A stretch of 64,000 nt of DNA, taken from contig JAIXMX010000005.1 of the NCBI GenBank assembly GCA_020328155.1, forward strand, positions 22,173 to 86,172. Reading direction: 5' to 3'. The notes under the pieces are model-generated. The model was not told where the DNA came from and made no database searches. It saw nothing but the letters and a program-made list of their open reading frames with translations. The position numbers were made by a program, and so were the translations under genes. Positions 35,424 through 46,500 of this stretch are shown here, piece by piece. This DNA is from Candidatus Endomicrobiellum agilis (GTDB taxonomy: Bacteria > Elusimicrobiota > Endomicrobiia > Endomicrobiales > Endomicrobiaceae). Each line of letters starts with the position of its first letter. The first letter of the stretch is position 1.

Positions 35424-38042
35424 ATGAAGCTACATTTTGACAAAAACCAACAATATCAAAAAGATGCTGTAGAAGCCGTAACAGAAATATTTAAAGGACA
35501 GCGTATAAATAAAGGAGCCGAGAATAATATTACTTTATCGGAAGAAGAAATTTTAAAAAATATCCAAGAGATACAGAAAAACAATAAGCTGAAACCCTCT
35601 CAAAAACTGGAAGGACTAAACTTTACTGTTGAAATGGAAACAGGGACAGGAAAAACTTATGTTTATCTGCGGACAATTTACGAACTCAATAAACAATATG
35701 GTTTTAAAAAATTTGTAATAGTCGTACCGAGCATTGCCATAAAAGAGGGAGTTATTAAAAATCTAGAAATAACACGCGAACACTTTCAGGGATTATACGA
35801 CAATACGCCTGTAACCTTTCAGACTTATGACTCCTCAGCGGTCTCCATCATGCGCGAGTTTGCTGACAGCAATAATATACAAATATTAATTATAAACATA
35901 GATTCTTTCGTAAAAGATAAAAATATTATAAACCGTCCTAATGATAAATTAGCAGGTAAAAAGCCTATAGAATTTATACAAAGTGTAAATCCTATAGTTA
36001 TAATTGACGAGCCGCAAAACATGGAAACGACCGCACGAAAAACAGCTATTGAGACACTAAAGCCAGCCTGCACTTTAAGATATTCCGCCACGCATAAAAA
36101 CTTCTATAATCTGGTTTACAGCTTAAACCCTGTTGAAGCATACAAACGCAGACTTGTAAAACAAATAGAAGTAGATTCTGTAACAACAGAAAATAATCAT
36201 AACAATGCGTTCATAGAACTTCTGAGGTTTGAACAAAATAAAAACAGCATTTTGGCAAAAGTGCAAATAGAGTGTAAAACTGCTACAGGAGTTAAGCCTA
36301 AAGCTGTAATTATAGGAGCAGATGAAAAATATAACTTGTTTAAACTGTCCGGAGAAAGAGAAATTTATAGAGATAATTTTATACCGATAAATATAAACGC
36401 ATCTGAAAAATTTGTTGAGTTTAGAAACGGGAGAAAAATATATTTAGGACAAAACAACAGCCAGATAAGAGATGAAATAATGAAAATGCAAATAGAACGC
36501 ACTATTTTAGAACATTTGTCTAAAGAAAAGCGTTTTAAAGATCAAAACAAAAAAACTAAAGTTTTGTCTCTGTTTTTTATAGATAAAGTATCAAATTACA
36601 GGTCTTACGATGAGAACGGTAATCCCGTTGCGGGTAAAATATCCGAATGGTTCGAAGAAATTTACACTAAAATAATTAAGGATAATAAGGATTATGACGG
36701 AATTATACCTTTTGAAGTTAAAAAAATTCACAATGGATATTTTGCAAAGGATAAAAAGCATAGATTCAAGGATTCTTCAGGTGAAGCCAAAGACGACAAT
36801 GATGCTTATCATTTAATCATGAAAAATAAAGAAAAACTTTTAGATATAAATGAGCCATTGAGATTTATATTTAGCCATTCTGCGTTAAGAGAAGGCTGGG
36901 ATAATCCTAATGTATTTCAAATATGCAAGTTGAATGAATCGAACTCCGAAATGAAAAAGAGGCAGGAAATAGGACGCGGACTGCGGCTTCCCGTAAACGC
37001 TCAAGGCAATAGAATTTATGATAAAGATATCAACACACTCACAGTTATATCTAATGAGACTTACGCTGATTTTGCAAAAAGTCTTCAAAAAGAATTTGAA
37101 AAAGACTGCGGGGTCAAGTTCGACGGAGGGACAAAAAATAAAAGAGATAGAAAGGAAATAACTTTAAAGAAAGGATTTGACCTTGACGCAAAATTTAAAG
37201 AGCTTTGGGATAAAATTAAATACAAAACTACATACAGAGCAAATTATGAGACCGAACAACTTGTGTCCGAAGCTGGCAAAGCTTTAGAAGAGATTAAAGA
37301 TGAAATAGAAGCCCCCGCAATAAGACGGAAGAAAGCCGGCATAAAGGTAACAGAAGCAGGGGTATCAACAGTTTTAGTCGCTGATAAACTCAGCATTATA
37401 CAGGGCAGCTTTGAAGTGCCAAATATTATTGATTATATACAAAACAAGCTCAATGCCAAACTGACAAGAAAGACCATATGCGAAATAGTAAAACGTTTGG
37501 GCAGAATGGCAGATATTTTGAAAAACCCGCAAATGTTTTTAGACCTTGCTGTCAACAAAATAAATAATGTAATAAATAAACTTATGATAGAAGGTATCAA
37601 ATACGAAAAAACAGGAGGACAGGAATGGCAGATACAGTGTTTTAAGAATATGGAAACATATATTGACAATCTCTATACTGTTAAAAACCAAAATAAAACA
37701 ATAACAGACAGTATTGTTATTGATTCCCATGTGGAAGAAAAATTTGCCGAAGACTGCGACAGCAGTGAAAATATAGATTTCTTTATCAAATTGCCTGACT
37801 GGTTTAAAATAATGACGCCGCTGGGTACATATAACCCTGATTGGGCATTGATATACAAAGACGATAATAAAAAAACATATCTTGTGGTTGAAACTAAATC
37901 TACATTAGATCAAGACAAACTCAGACCAGAGGAAAAGCTCAAAATAAAATGCGGCAAAGCTCATTTTAAAGAATTTGCAGACGTGCAGTTTGAACATGTC
38001 ACTAAAGTTGAAGATATCTTACCTAAATTACAATATAAGTGA
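35424..38042 (+). CDS. res: type III restriction endonuclease (Res)
   Basis: An 872-residue superfamily 2 helicase-nuclease. Motif I is METGTGKTYVYLR (near residue 72), motif II VIIDEPQNM, motif III LRYSATHKN, and motif VI RQEIGRGLRLPVN. The C-terminal nuclease has a PD-(D/E)XK arrangement, YNPDWALIYK followed by LVVETKST. It works with Mod to cleave DNA carrying unmethylated sites. The frame is complete and undisturbed, so with mod this is an apparently working type III system. Confidence 0.95.
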   Translation: MKLHFDKNQQYQKDAVEAVTEIFKGQRINKGAENNITLSEEEILKNIQEIQKNNKLKPSQKLEGLNFTVEMETGTGKTYVYLRTIYELNKQYGFKKFVIVVPSIAIKEGVIKNLEITREHFQGLYDNTPVTFQTYDSSAVSIMREFADSNNIQILIINIDSFVKDKNIINRPNDKLAGKKPIEFIQSVNPIVIIDEPQNMETTARKTAIETLKPACTLRYSATHKNFYNLVYSLNPVEAYKRRLVKQIEVDSVTTENNHNNAFIELLRFEQNKNSILAKVQIECKTATGVKPKAVIIGADEKYNLFKLSGEREIYRDNFIPININASEKFVEFRNGRKIYLGQNNSQIRDEIMKMQIERTILEHLSKEKRFKDQNKKTKVLSLFFIDKVSNYRSYDENGNPVAGKISEWFEEIYTKIIKDNKDYDGIIPFEVKKIHNGYFAKDKKHRFKDSSGEAKDDNDAYHLIMKNKEKLLDINEPLRFIFSHSALREGWDNPNVFQICKLNESNSEMKKRQEIGRGLRLPVNAQGNRIYDKDINTLTVISNETYADFAKSLQKEFEKDCGVKFDGGTKNKRDRKEITLKKGFDLDAKFKELWDKIKYKTTYRANYETEQLVSEAGKALEEIKDEIEAPAIRRKKAGIKVTEAGVSTVLVADKLSIIQGSFEVPNIIDYIQNKLNAKLTRKTICEIVKRLGRMADILKNPQMFLDLAVNKINNVINKLMIEGIKYEKTGGQEWQIQCFKNMETYIDNLYTVKNQNKTITDSIVIDSHVEEKFAEDCDSSENIDFFIKLPDWFKIMTPLGTYNPDWALIYKDDNKKTYLVVETKSTLDQDKLRPEEKLKIKCGKAHFKEFADVQFEHVTKVEDILPKLQYK

Positions 38043-38171
38043 AGACTTCAAAAGGCGAGGAAATAAAAAATTACCAAGATTTTAATAATAAAAAACCTTT
38101 AGATAATAAAATACTAAACGATTCTAATCCTGTCAAAATAAATCTTTAACGGCAAAAACAGAAATATTTGG

Positions 38172-38258
38172 CGGAGAGAGAGGGATTTGAACCCCCGATA
38201 GAGTTTCCCCTATAATAGTTTTCAAGACTATCGCCTTAAACCGCTCGGCCATCTCTCC
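38172..38258 (-). tRNA. tRNA-Ser (anticodon TGA)
   Basis: On the minus strand: acceptor GGAGAGA/TCTCTCC, an anticodon loop CTTGAAA (anticodon TGA), a long variable arm typical of tRNA-Ser, and a T arm GGGGGTTCAAATCCC. CCA is encoded at 38171-38169. Confidence 0.97.
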
Positions 38259-38455
38259 AGTTATCACTTAATTATTTACATATATCAAAACTATACGGCA
38301 CCGCCTCGAAACTTCTATGTAAAATCCGCGATATTTCATAATTTGCCGATAAGCCGTAATTTTACGCTATTACCGCGTTTTATCCAATAATACAGCCAAA
38401 ACAATCTGTCAAAGGACAATCAAAATTTTATTCAAGAACTTTCAGAAGCTGCTTT
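38259..38455. other. short gap after tRNA-Ser
   Basis: I see no gene or clear terminator here. Confidence 0.4.
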
Positions 38456-38843
38456 TTAAAAATATTTAAAATATTTTTTAAATTTCGGCGGAAGAAACCT
38501 GCTCTTTTTGGCACCTTCTTGAATTTTTTTCAGGGTCTCGCCAGACAACCTTTCCGCCATATTATATTCCTTACTTGAAACACGTATCATAATTTCTGGC
38601 GCTGATACTTCAATGGCTTTCTGATAAAAAATGAATGATTGATGTTTTATTTTCGGATGGTCGCCTACATCTTAAGATACAAGACTCGTCTTCCCTTCCA
38701 TTACCATGCAATGTCGTTATGTTTACCGCTAAAACATTATTATCAACATCTGGATCGGATACTACAAAATACAAGTGATTTTTTTCTTCGCCAAACCAAA
38801 AAGCTATCCCTTTATGTCTCAAAAGGTCACCCTTGTAAATCAT
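38456..38843 (-). pseudogene. toxin-like partner of the Panacea protein, frameshifted
   Basis: The ATG at 38843 begins MIYKGDLLRHKGIAFWFG and the frame continues through VSDPDVDNNVLAVNITTL to DESCILR. It then leaves the family sequence and stops at 38610. The next frame continues cleanly as GDHPKIKHQSFIFYQKAIEV and onward to a stop at 38456. Deleting one T near 38668 (AGATGTAGGCGAC to AGAGTAGGCGAC) restores a protein of about 128 residues. Its start overlaps the end of the upstream Panacea gene by 17 bases, as in a toxin-antitoxin pair. The toxin activity is unknown. Confidence 0.65.
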
Positions 38844-39387
38844 CTTTACACTTTCTGTACGCATTCTCATTTGAGATTATCTCTTTTATCTCATCCTCGC
38901 TTCTGCCCAAAGACAAAAGTATCGTTTCTTTCTTTACTTTTACGGAAGATTTCTCCTTTTTTTCATCAACCTCTTTCCACTCGCGAAAATTATGATGAAT
39001 CTCGTCAACCAAAAATTTCCAATCTTTAGAATGATATTTTTTATCTACCTCGTCTAGTATCTCTATTTCCGCTTTGCTCAGTTCGTCATAAGAACAATTT
39101 TCTTTAACTATAGAACATAAATCATTATCACCATCTTTCTTAAAACAGCTGTTCCATCTAGCTTGAGATGACTCATCCGCTTCTTGAGTTATAAAGCTAT
39201 AAAGCCCGCTGAGTACCATTCCCTGCTTCATTGCGCAATAAGTATCTTCAGAAATCGCGAAATCCCATCTGCGCAGGCACTCTCTGTCGGCAATATAGAG
39301 AATCTTCAACAGCTTGGTATAATTTAAAGTAAAATTATATTTTTGCAGAATATAATTCACTATTTGAATGATTTTTTCCAAATTCAT
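38827..39387 (-). CDS. Panacea-domain (SocA/DUF4065-like) antitoxin
   Basis: A 186-residue protein with the SocA-like Panacea fold: KIIQIVNYILQKY, YTKLLKILYIADRECLRRWD, then MKQGMVLSGLYSFI (the PxxxxYxxF-like segment) and a late EWKEV. Panacea proteins act as antitoxins or chaperone-type partners for many unrelated toxins, whose genes lie next to them. Here the downstream, overlapping gene is frameshifted, so the antitoxin may have lost its target. The C-terminal third is highly charged (EVDEKKEKSSVKVKKE). Confidence 0.75.
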   Translation of the reverse strand: MNLEKIIQIVNYILQKYNFTLNYTKLLKILYIADRECLRRWDFAISEDTYCAMKQGMVLSGLYSFITQEADESSQARWNSCFKKDGDNDLCSIVKENCSYDELSKAEIEILDEVDKKYHSKDWKFLVDEIHHNFREWKEVDEKKEKSSVKVKKETILLSLGRSEDEIKEIISNENAYRKCKDDLQG

Positions 39388-39716
39388 CGGCGCACTCGCT
39401 TTCCATTTGTAATACTTATATATTTGTATTGTAATTGTATATGGTATTATAACATAAAATCTAACATAACTCTCATGAGATTATAATGATATAGTTCGTA
39501 GAACTTCAATAATTATGCAATTGCGCTTTAACTACTTATAGACTACTTCGACGGATTTTCGCTCTTTTGCAATACTCTAACCCTTTCCTTCTCTTGTCTC
39601 AATTAGAAAAAAACTTTCTTATTTTTTCCCCAATTTTGATAAGAGAGAAGGAGAATCTTTGCCAGACTGTCAGCGCCACTAATCTGAATTCCAGATAGAA
39701 AAATTCTTCGTTTCTT
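39388..39716. other. AT-rich intergenic region between divergent genes
   Basis: About 330 bases between the Panacea gene and the large lipoprotein gene. A TATAAT-like box (minus strand, near 39440) may serve the Panacea gene. I see no gene. Confidence 0.4.
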
Positions 39717-39743
39717 CATTTTAAGCTTAAAATGGTATATAAT
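39717..39743 (+). promoter_or_regulatory. 18-bp perfect palindrome next to a -10 box
   Basis: CATTTTAAGCTTAAAATG (39717-39734) is fully self-complementary and lies 4 bases before a consensus TATAAT (39738-39743). The large lipoprotein gene starts 28 bases after the -10 box. The palindrome occupies the spacer, where a repressor dimer would block transcription. Confidence 0.55.
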
Positions 39744-39770
39744 ATGCTACTCAAGAGGAAAAGCACATAA

Positions 39771-42700
39771 ATGAAAAAAATGCTATTGATAGTTCTAACG
39801 ATAACAACACTATTCGGCTGCAATAAAGGAAATGCAGATAAAAAGCCTAAACATTTGGTAAATATTGATTTGCTGGGCGGTTACCTGCACGATTACCGCA
39901 ATAGTCTAAAAAAATACGTTGAACATGGCGATACTATTCCATATCCAGGAATACCCCGTTGGAACAATGGCTGCGAATACGCCGGCGGCTGGGAAACAGC
40001 TGACGGAGAAACTTTCAATTTCGCCAAAGCACAATCTTCCGATTCGACAGAAGGAACAAAAATAAGAAAAGAGCTTACTATTCGTCCAAAAATCCGATTC
40101 GACAAAGACCAGGCAAACAATATAGAAAATTCCCTGAATGCCATCTTTAAAAAAAACAGAGACATTAAAAATTTAAAAAGTAAAATTAACGAATTAGCTG
40201 CTCTGCTGGATAATGCAAAACGCGATTTAACAGACAACTCTACAAAATTCATAAAAACCGCCATTAATCTCCAAGAAGCACGCATCAACTCTAATAAAGA
40301 CGCTATCATCACGCTTAACAATAAATCAAAAGAAATTGACAAATTAATTGCCGAAATGAGAAGATATTTTAAGTCGAATCCATACATCGCGGACGACTAT
40401 TTACATCAATATTTTGTCAAATCAGAAACACCTGCATCTCTGATAAATACGATGAAAAAAATAGAAAATCATCTTTTACACGAAAAATATGAAGAGGCTG
40501 TCAATAAGTGCAATACCGAAAATCAGCAGAATATCTTACCCGACGATGATATTCAAATCCAAAAGCGCGCAGAAAAAAAAGTTTTTGAAATATTCCGTGA
40601 AAATTTTTCTGAGCAGATAAAACTAACAGAAGAAAGAATAAGAAAGAAAGCATATAGGGAGTATTTTCCATCTAGCGATGAGATCCGAAAGCGCGCGGAA
40701 GAAAAAGTTCTTAAATTGAACCTTAAGTCTAACGCTGATTTTCAAGAAGTGCTAAAATGCGAAATAAAACACAAAAAAATAAAGTTGAACGCAAAGCGTT
40801 GCTCTGCTTGTAAAGATGCCGCTCTCTCTTTAAAAAACAGTCAAGCTTACGCTTTAGACAAGGAGTACAAAGAACTTGCAGTTTCAATGCCCAAAAATAA
40901 TAATTTTTCACTTAACGCATTAAGTCTGGACTCTTATAGTATAATTAAAGCCATAAATCTCCTTGAAGCCTTGAGCAAAGACAATGACGAATACAAAACA
41001 AGCTATGATTTTTCCGATATTATAAAGCAAGACGACAAGCTAAACAATCAAACGCCGCTAGGAAAACTATTGCATGAAACATATAAAAAAGAAAATGAAA
41101 ATGAAAATCGTAAAAAAGAAGCGCTTGACGAACTGCAAAATATAATAAATGATAAAATAGAAAAAAACGCTTACGGACTAAAAGAGCTGGCAGCCAAAAA
41201 TCTTACATCTGAGCTTGAAAAAGTAAAGCTCAGAATTTACATGGATGCTGTTATTGACCTGCGCAGGCAGGCGGAAGATCTTGAATTACAATCTACCCAA
41301 ACAACTGCTCTGCTTCCCTCCATAGCATTAAAAAATGAGGCAGCCGTCCGCAGAACTATCGCGGATACAATTGAAAAGCAGATTTCAAATTCAGGAATAA
41401 ACTTAGAAGAAAATTCAGCAGGTAACAAAGAAAAAGAGGCAACAAGAATAATAAAAATGATAAATGAAAGACGGGAAATTTATGGATTAAAAGCTCTAAA
41501 AGACAAATTAAAACCCGCGAGAAAATCTCTTTTAGGCACTTTCCAAAACACTTACCGAAAAATTGTAGATATTGAAACAAAAAAAGCAATGGAAAGTTTC
41601 AAATCGCAAGCTGATGTTATTGAAAACATTAAAAGCGACATCAAGAAATTAAACAGTATTCCAAAGACTTACAGTGAACGTGACCAATACAATCCAGATA
41701 ATTACAAAAAAATTATTAAAAAAATAGAAAGCGATATCAAGAAATTAAATTTCGCCGCCGCAATCAAAGGTATCGAAGAGATTAAAAGCGGTATTGGCAA
41801 ATCAAAGTCAGAAATTGACGATATCGTTACCGCTGCTAAACCATTCGAACAAGAAGAAGATATTAAGTCGCAAATTGATATCGTTGAAAAAATCAATAGT
41901 AATAGCCCTAAATTAAATGATAAAATCAACAATTCTGTTAATTACAACAAAAAAATTATCGGAGATGGCGTTGCCCAACTATTTAAACAAGTAGAAAACC
42001 TTAAACGACAAAATTCTAAAATTCAAAAGGTAAAATACAGTATCAATGAATTAAAGTCTAAAGTTGATATCTCTGCAGAATCATCTCTTCCAAATAATTA
42101 CAAAGAAAGCATTGAAAAGATCAGCAGCGATATCAATAAAATATTTTTCTGGAATGCAGCTGAAAGCATCAAACAATACACCAGCAAAATCAACAAACTT
42201 ATTAAAGAACCTCTTTTTTCAACTCGCAAAAATGGATATGTCGAAATATCCAAATTATCTGATTACAAAAAAATTATCGGAGACGACGTTGCTCAGCTAC
42301 TTAAACAAGCAGAAAATCTTAAATCGCAAGCCAACGCTATTAAAAAAATCAAAAGCGATATCAAGAAATTAAAGCTATCCGCTCCAGACGCTGATAAAAA
42401 AAGTATTGAAAATATCATAAGCGATATCAAGGAATTAAAGCTATCCGCTGGCTTTAAAAATATCGACAACACTCTCAACGAATTAAAAAACGCAACTGAT
42501 AATCCCGCTAATTACAAAGAAATCGTCGGAGAAGCCGTCGAGAAATCTATGGAGCTACTTATCCTAGATAATTACAAAAAAACTATGAAAAGACTTAGCA
42601 GAAGTTTTAATAAACTCGGCGAAAAACCCATTATTGAATTAAAAGAATTAGCAAAAGACCTTGAACCAGAAATTAATGATATTATAAAATCTAAAGAACT

Positions 42701-43451
42701 TTTAACTCAATCAGGTCATATCTTTGCCAATGAATTAAAAGAAAATTCTCAATCGCAAGTCAACGCCAATAAAAATATCGATAAATTAAAGTTAAAGGCT
42801 CAGTCCCAAGAGTCCCTTGCTTACGTACAAAAAACGCAAGAAAGTCTTCAATTGCAAGCTGACACTATCAAAAACATCAAAAAAAATATTGATAAATTAA
42901 AGCCTAAAACCGACGTCTTTATTAGTCTAGAAAAACTAGAAGAAGAATTCTTCAATATTAAAAAGATTAAAAGCGATATCAATGGGCTAAAGTTCAGAGC
43001 AGCGAGAGATACCGCTATTGACATACGCAAAAAAGCAGAAAACTTGCTGCAAGAAGCCACCACAAAAACTGATTTAAAATCCGCTACAAAGCTAAGGATT
43101 AAGGCAAACGCTCTAATAAACACCGCAAACAAAATAGAAATAGAGGGAAATCTCAGATACCCCATAGAAGAGGTAAATGAGAATATAGAGTACATAGCAG
43201 AAGAAAAAAGGAAAGAAAGACAAAAAATTTATGCATTAGATCAGCTGTCAGCACAGGAAAAAGATGACAGGCAACATCTCTTACAAAGCTATAATTATTA
43301 CGAAAACATTAAAAATGCGGTTTTGGGATATCAAGCAAACATTAAAAAACTTGTAGAAGAATTTAATTTGCTGAAAGGAGACTTTCGCAAAAATTACGGA
43401 GATTTTCCTTCGCTTTTTAAGCTTCACTTAAAAGAAAATCAAAGTAATTGA
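39771..43451 (+). CDS. giant coiled-coil lipoprotein
   Basis: A 1226-residue protein with leader MKKMLLIVLTITTLFGC (lipobox Cys17), so it should be lipid-anchored outside the inner membrane. A short globular part (about 25-100, with WNNGCEYAGGWETADGETF) is followed by more than 1000 residues of charged helix rich in Lys, Asn, Ile and Leu, likely a long coiled coil. One CSAC pair lies at 344-347. A region from about 640 onward carries repeats: YNKKIIGDGVAQLFKQVENL near 725 recurs as YKKIIGDDVAQLLKQAENL near 832, each followed by IKSDIKKLK-like units. The leader resembles those of the 7-12.8 kb array. The AGAGG site is 11 bases from the ATG. Function unknown; a periplasm-spanning or surface tether is possible. 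Confidence 0.85.
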   Translation: MKKMLLIVLTITTLFGCNKGNADKKPKHLVNIDLLGGYLHDYRNSLKKYVEHGDTIPYPGIPRWNNGCEYAGGWETADGETFNFAKAQSSDSTEGTKIRKELTIRPKIRFDKDQANNIENSLNAIFKKNRDIKNLKSKINELAALLDNAKRDLTDNSTKFIKTAINLQEARINSNKDAIITLNNKSKEIDKLIAEMRRYFKSNPYIADDYLHQYFVKSETPASLINTMKKIENHLLHEKYEEAVNKCNTENQQNILPDDDIQIQKRAEKKVFEIFRENFSEQIKLTEERIRKKAYREYFPSSDEIRKRAEEKVLKLNLKSNADFQEVLKCEIKHKKIKLNAKRCSACKDAALSLKNSQAYALDKEYKELAVSMPKNNNFSLNALSLDSYSIIKAINLLEALSKDNDEYKTSYDFSDIIKQDDKLNNQTPLGKLLHETYKKENENENRKKEALDELQNIINDKIEKNAYGLKELAAKNLTSELEKVKLRIYMDAVIDLRRQAEDLELQSTQTTALLPSIALKNEAAVRRTIADTIEKQISNSGINLEENSAGNKEKEATRIIKMINERREIYGLKALKDKLKPARKSLLGTFQNTYRKIVDIETKKAMESFKSQADVIENIKSDIKKLNSIPKTYSERDQYNPDNYKKIIKKIESDIKKLNFAAAIKGIEEIKSGIGKSKSEIDDIVTAAKPFEQEEDIKSQIDIVEKINSNSPKLNDKINNSVNYNKKIIGDGVAQLFKQVENLKRQNSKIQKVKYSINELKSKVDISAESSLPNNYKESIEKISSDINKIFFWNAAESIKQYTSKINKLIKEPLFSTRKNGYVEISKLSDYKKIIGDDVAQLLKQAENLKSQANAIKKIKSDIKKLKLSAPDADKKSIENIISDIKELKLSAGFKNIDNTLNELKNATDNPANYKEIVGEAVEKSMELLILDNYKKTMKRLSRSFNKLGEKPIIELKELAKDLEPEINDIIKSKELLTQSGHIFANELKENSQSQVNANKNIDKLKLKAQSQESLAYVQKTQESLQLQADTIKNIKKNIDKLKPKTDVFISLEKLEEEFFNIKKIKSDINGLKFRAARDTAIDIRKKAENLLQEATTKTDLKSATKLRIKANALINTANKIEIEGNLRYPIEEVNENIEYIAEEKRKERQKIYALDQLSAQEKDDRQHLLQSYNYYENIKNAVLGYQANIKKLVEEFNLLKGDFRKNYGDFPSLFKLHLKENQSN

Positions 43452-43573
43452 TACAATTAGATAATATAAGAAAAGTCTATCGCAGAAATTTTGTAACAGG
43501 TTTTTTCCTTTTTGCGCAAAAAGGATTGTTTTCAGCTTTATATACGGTAGATTATGTAATAGGATAAAAATAT

Positions 43574-46500
43574 CTAATTAACATTTTGATGAGCAACGCT
43601 CATTAAAAGCTTAATTCTATTGATTTGATTTACTTCACTCGCTCCCGGATCATAGTCAACAGAGATAATATTTATGTCGCTATATCGCCGTTTGAGTTCT
43701 TTCATAACGCCTTTTCCCGTAATATGATTTGGCAGGCATCCGAAAGGTTGCACGCAGATAATATTTTTTACACCGTCCTCTATAAGTTCCAGCATTTCCG
43801 CGGTCAACAACCAGCCCTCGCCGGTTTGATTGCACACCGAAATAATATCGGAAGCTTTATGCGCTAAATCTTTTGTGGTTTGATATGAATAAAAATGGTT
43901 ACTTTTTTTCAGCACTTTTCTTATAACGGAACGAAGCCTCTCTATATAACTGCTCGCAATAAATGATATAATTCTATTTTTAAAACTTCCGGCAAGATAC
44001 TTGTGCTTGTATATGTCGTCAAGCATACAATAATTTATAAAATCCGTCATATCGGGAACTACTACTTCCGCTTCTTCTTTTTCTAAAGCTGAAACCAAAT
44101 TATTGTTCGCGTAAGGATGAAATTTAACTAAAATTTCCCCAACGACACCGACGCGCGGCTTTTTTACTTTTTTGACAGCTATGCCGTCAAAATCTCCGAT
44201 AATTTTTTTTACGGTCTTTTTGAAGTCAAAATACAGCGTTTTTCCTATCCTGTCGGAAAGTCTCATAAGCCATGCTTCAACTAAAGCATCCGTTTGTCCT
44301 GAATAAACTTCATAAGGACGCATGCGGTTCGACAGCCTCATAAGCAAGTCGCCGTAAAGAAGCACAAGCAGAGCGTCTTTCAACATTGAAAAAGAAATCC
44401 CCAGAGATTTGTTAAGCGAAGAATCCGTAACACTTAAAGAAATCACCGGTACGTTTTTAAAGCCTGCCTTTTCAGCAGCTTTTCTTAAAAAACCTGCATA
44501 ATTTGTAGCTCTGCAACCGCCGCCCGTCTGAGAAATTATCAATGCGGTCTTATTTATATCGTATCTGCCTGATTTTAAAGCATTTATGAGCTGTCCCACA
44601 ACGACTATCGTAGGGTAACACGCATCATTGTTTACGTATTTCAGTCCTTCCTCGATATCGGCTTTGCTAACTTCAGGCAAAACTTCCAATTTTATTCCGT
44701 ACTTGCGCATAATAGAACCCGCAAGACGAAAATGCACGGGCGACATTTGAGGACACAAAATAGTATAAGAATTTCTCATATCTTTCGTAAATTCCGAAAA
44801 TTTTGAGAACTTCGTTCTTTCAAAAATATTATCTTTAAATTTTAGTCCTTTTCTTTCCTTTATAGAGGCAAGTAGAGAACGTATTCGTATCTTTGTCGCT
44901 CCCAGATTAGAACCCTCGTCTATCTTTAAAACCGTATAAATTTTACCCGACTTGGAGAGAATTTCCTCCGTTTGTTCAGTTGTAATCGCATCCAGTCCGC
45001 AGCCGAAAGAATTGAGCTGCACAAGCTCTAGATTCTCTATTCTTGTAGCAAGATTTGCAGCGCGGTAGAGACGGGAATGATACATCCACTGATCGGCAAA
45101 ATTAATTTTCGGAAGCGGTCCTGACAAATGCGCCACCGAATCTTCGCTTAAAACTATCATTCCGTACGACGCAATTAAATCCGCAACGCCGTGATTTATC
45201 GCGGGGTCAATATGATACGGCCTTCCTGCAAGAATAACCGCAGGTTTTCCAGTTTCTTTAATTTCTTTTATAAACGCCGCCCCATGTTTTCTTATATCTT
45301 TTTTAAACAGGTTAAGAGCGGCTCTCGCTCTGAGTATTGCGAAAATTAAACTTTTCTTTGTTATGTTGAAATCTTTAAGCTCCTCAGCAAGCCTGTATAT
45401 CAGTCTCTTAATATTATCAAAAGGCAGAAAAGGCTGAAGAAACTTTACCCCTTTTTCTTCCAAAACGCTCATATTTAAACGTATAACCTCAGGATAGCTT
45501 CCCACTATGGGGCAATTATAATGATTGGCAACATCTTTAAACTCTTCTATTTCATAAGGTATACACGGATAAAAAATTGTTTTAACGCCTTTCTCAACAA
45601 GATTTTCTATATGTCCGTGAACCATTTTTGCAGGAAAACATACGGTTTGCGACGAAATGGTGTCGAGACCGCTGTTAAATAAAGCGTTTGACGACTGGTC
45701 GGATAGAACCACCCTAAAGCCGAGTTTTGTAAAAAGGGCAAACCAGAAAGGATAATTTTCGTACATATTTAAAACGCGCGGTATGCCGATTTCGCCGCGC
45801 GGCGCTTTTTCCAAAGGAAGCGGTTTATAGCAATCAAAAAGCCGTTTATATTTATAATCAAACATATTAAAAGCGAAACTCTGCGATTTTTTATTCTGTA
45901 AAACGTTTTCGCATCTGTTGCCGGAAATAAAGGTTTTGCCATTGGGAAAAACAGTAATATTTAGCAGGCACCTATTTTCACAGCCTTTACAATGCGTATT
46001 TCTCATCTTACAGGTAAATCCTGAAAGTTTTTCTTCAGATATAAGCGAAGTTGAAGCTTTCTTATTTTGCAGGGCGATAATTGCAGATCCAAAAGCCCCC
46101 ATAAGACCTGCAATGTCGGGACGGATAACTTCTGATTTCAAAAGAATTTCAGCCGCACGTAAAACGCCGTCATTAAAAAACGTGCCGCCCTGAACGACAA
46201 TATGTTCTCCAAGTTCTTCGGGATTGCTTATTTTTATAACTTTATATAAAACATTTTTTATGACAGAATAATCTAGACCTGCGGAAATATCCGCCGCGCT
46301 TGCGCCCTCCTTCTGCACCTGTTTTATCTTAGAGTTCATAAAGACCGTGCATCTGGAACCTAAATCTGCAGGTTTTCTTGCAAACAGCGACAGCCGGGCA
46401 AAATCTTGTACTGTATAATTCAACGACTGTGCAAAATTCTGTATAAAAGATCCGCACCCTGAAGAGCAGGCTTCGTTTAAAACTATTTTATCTATAAGAC

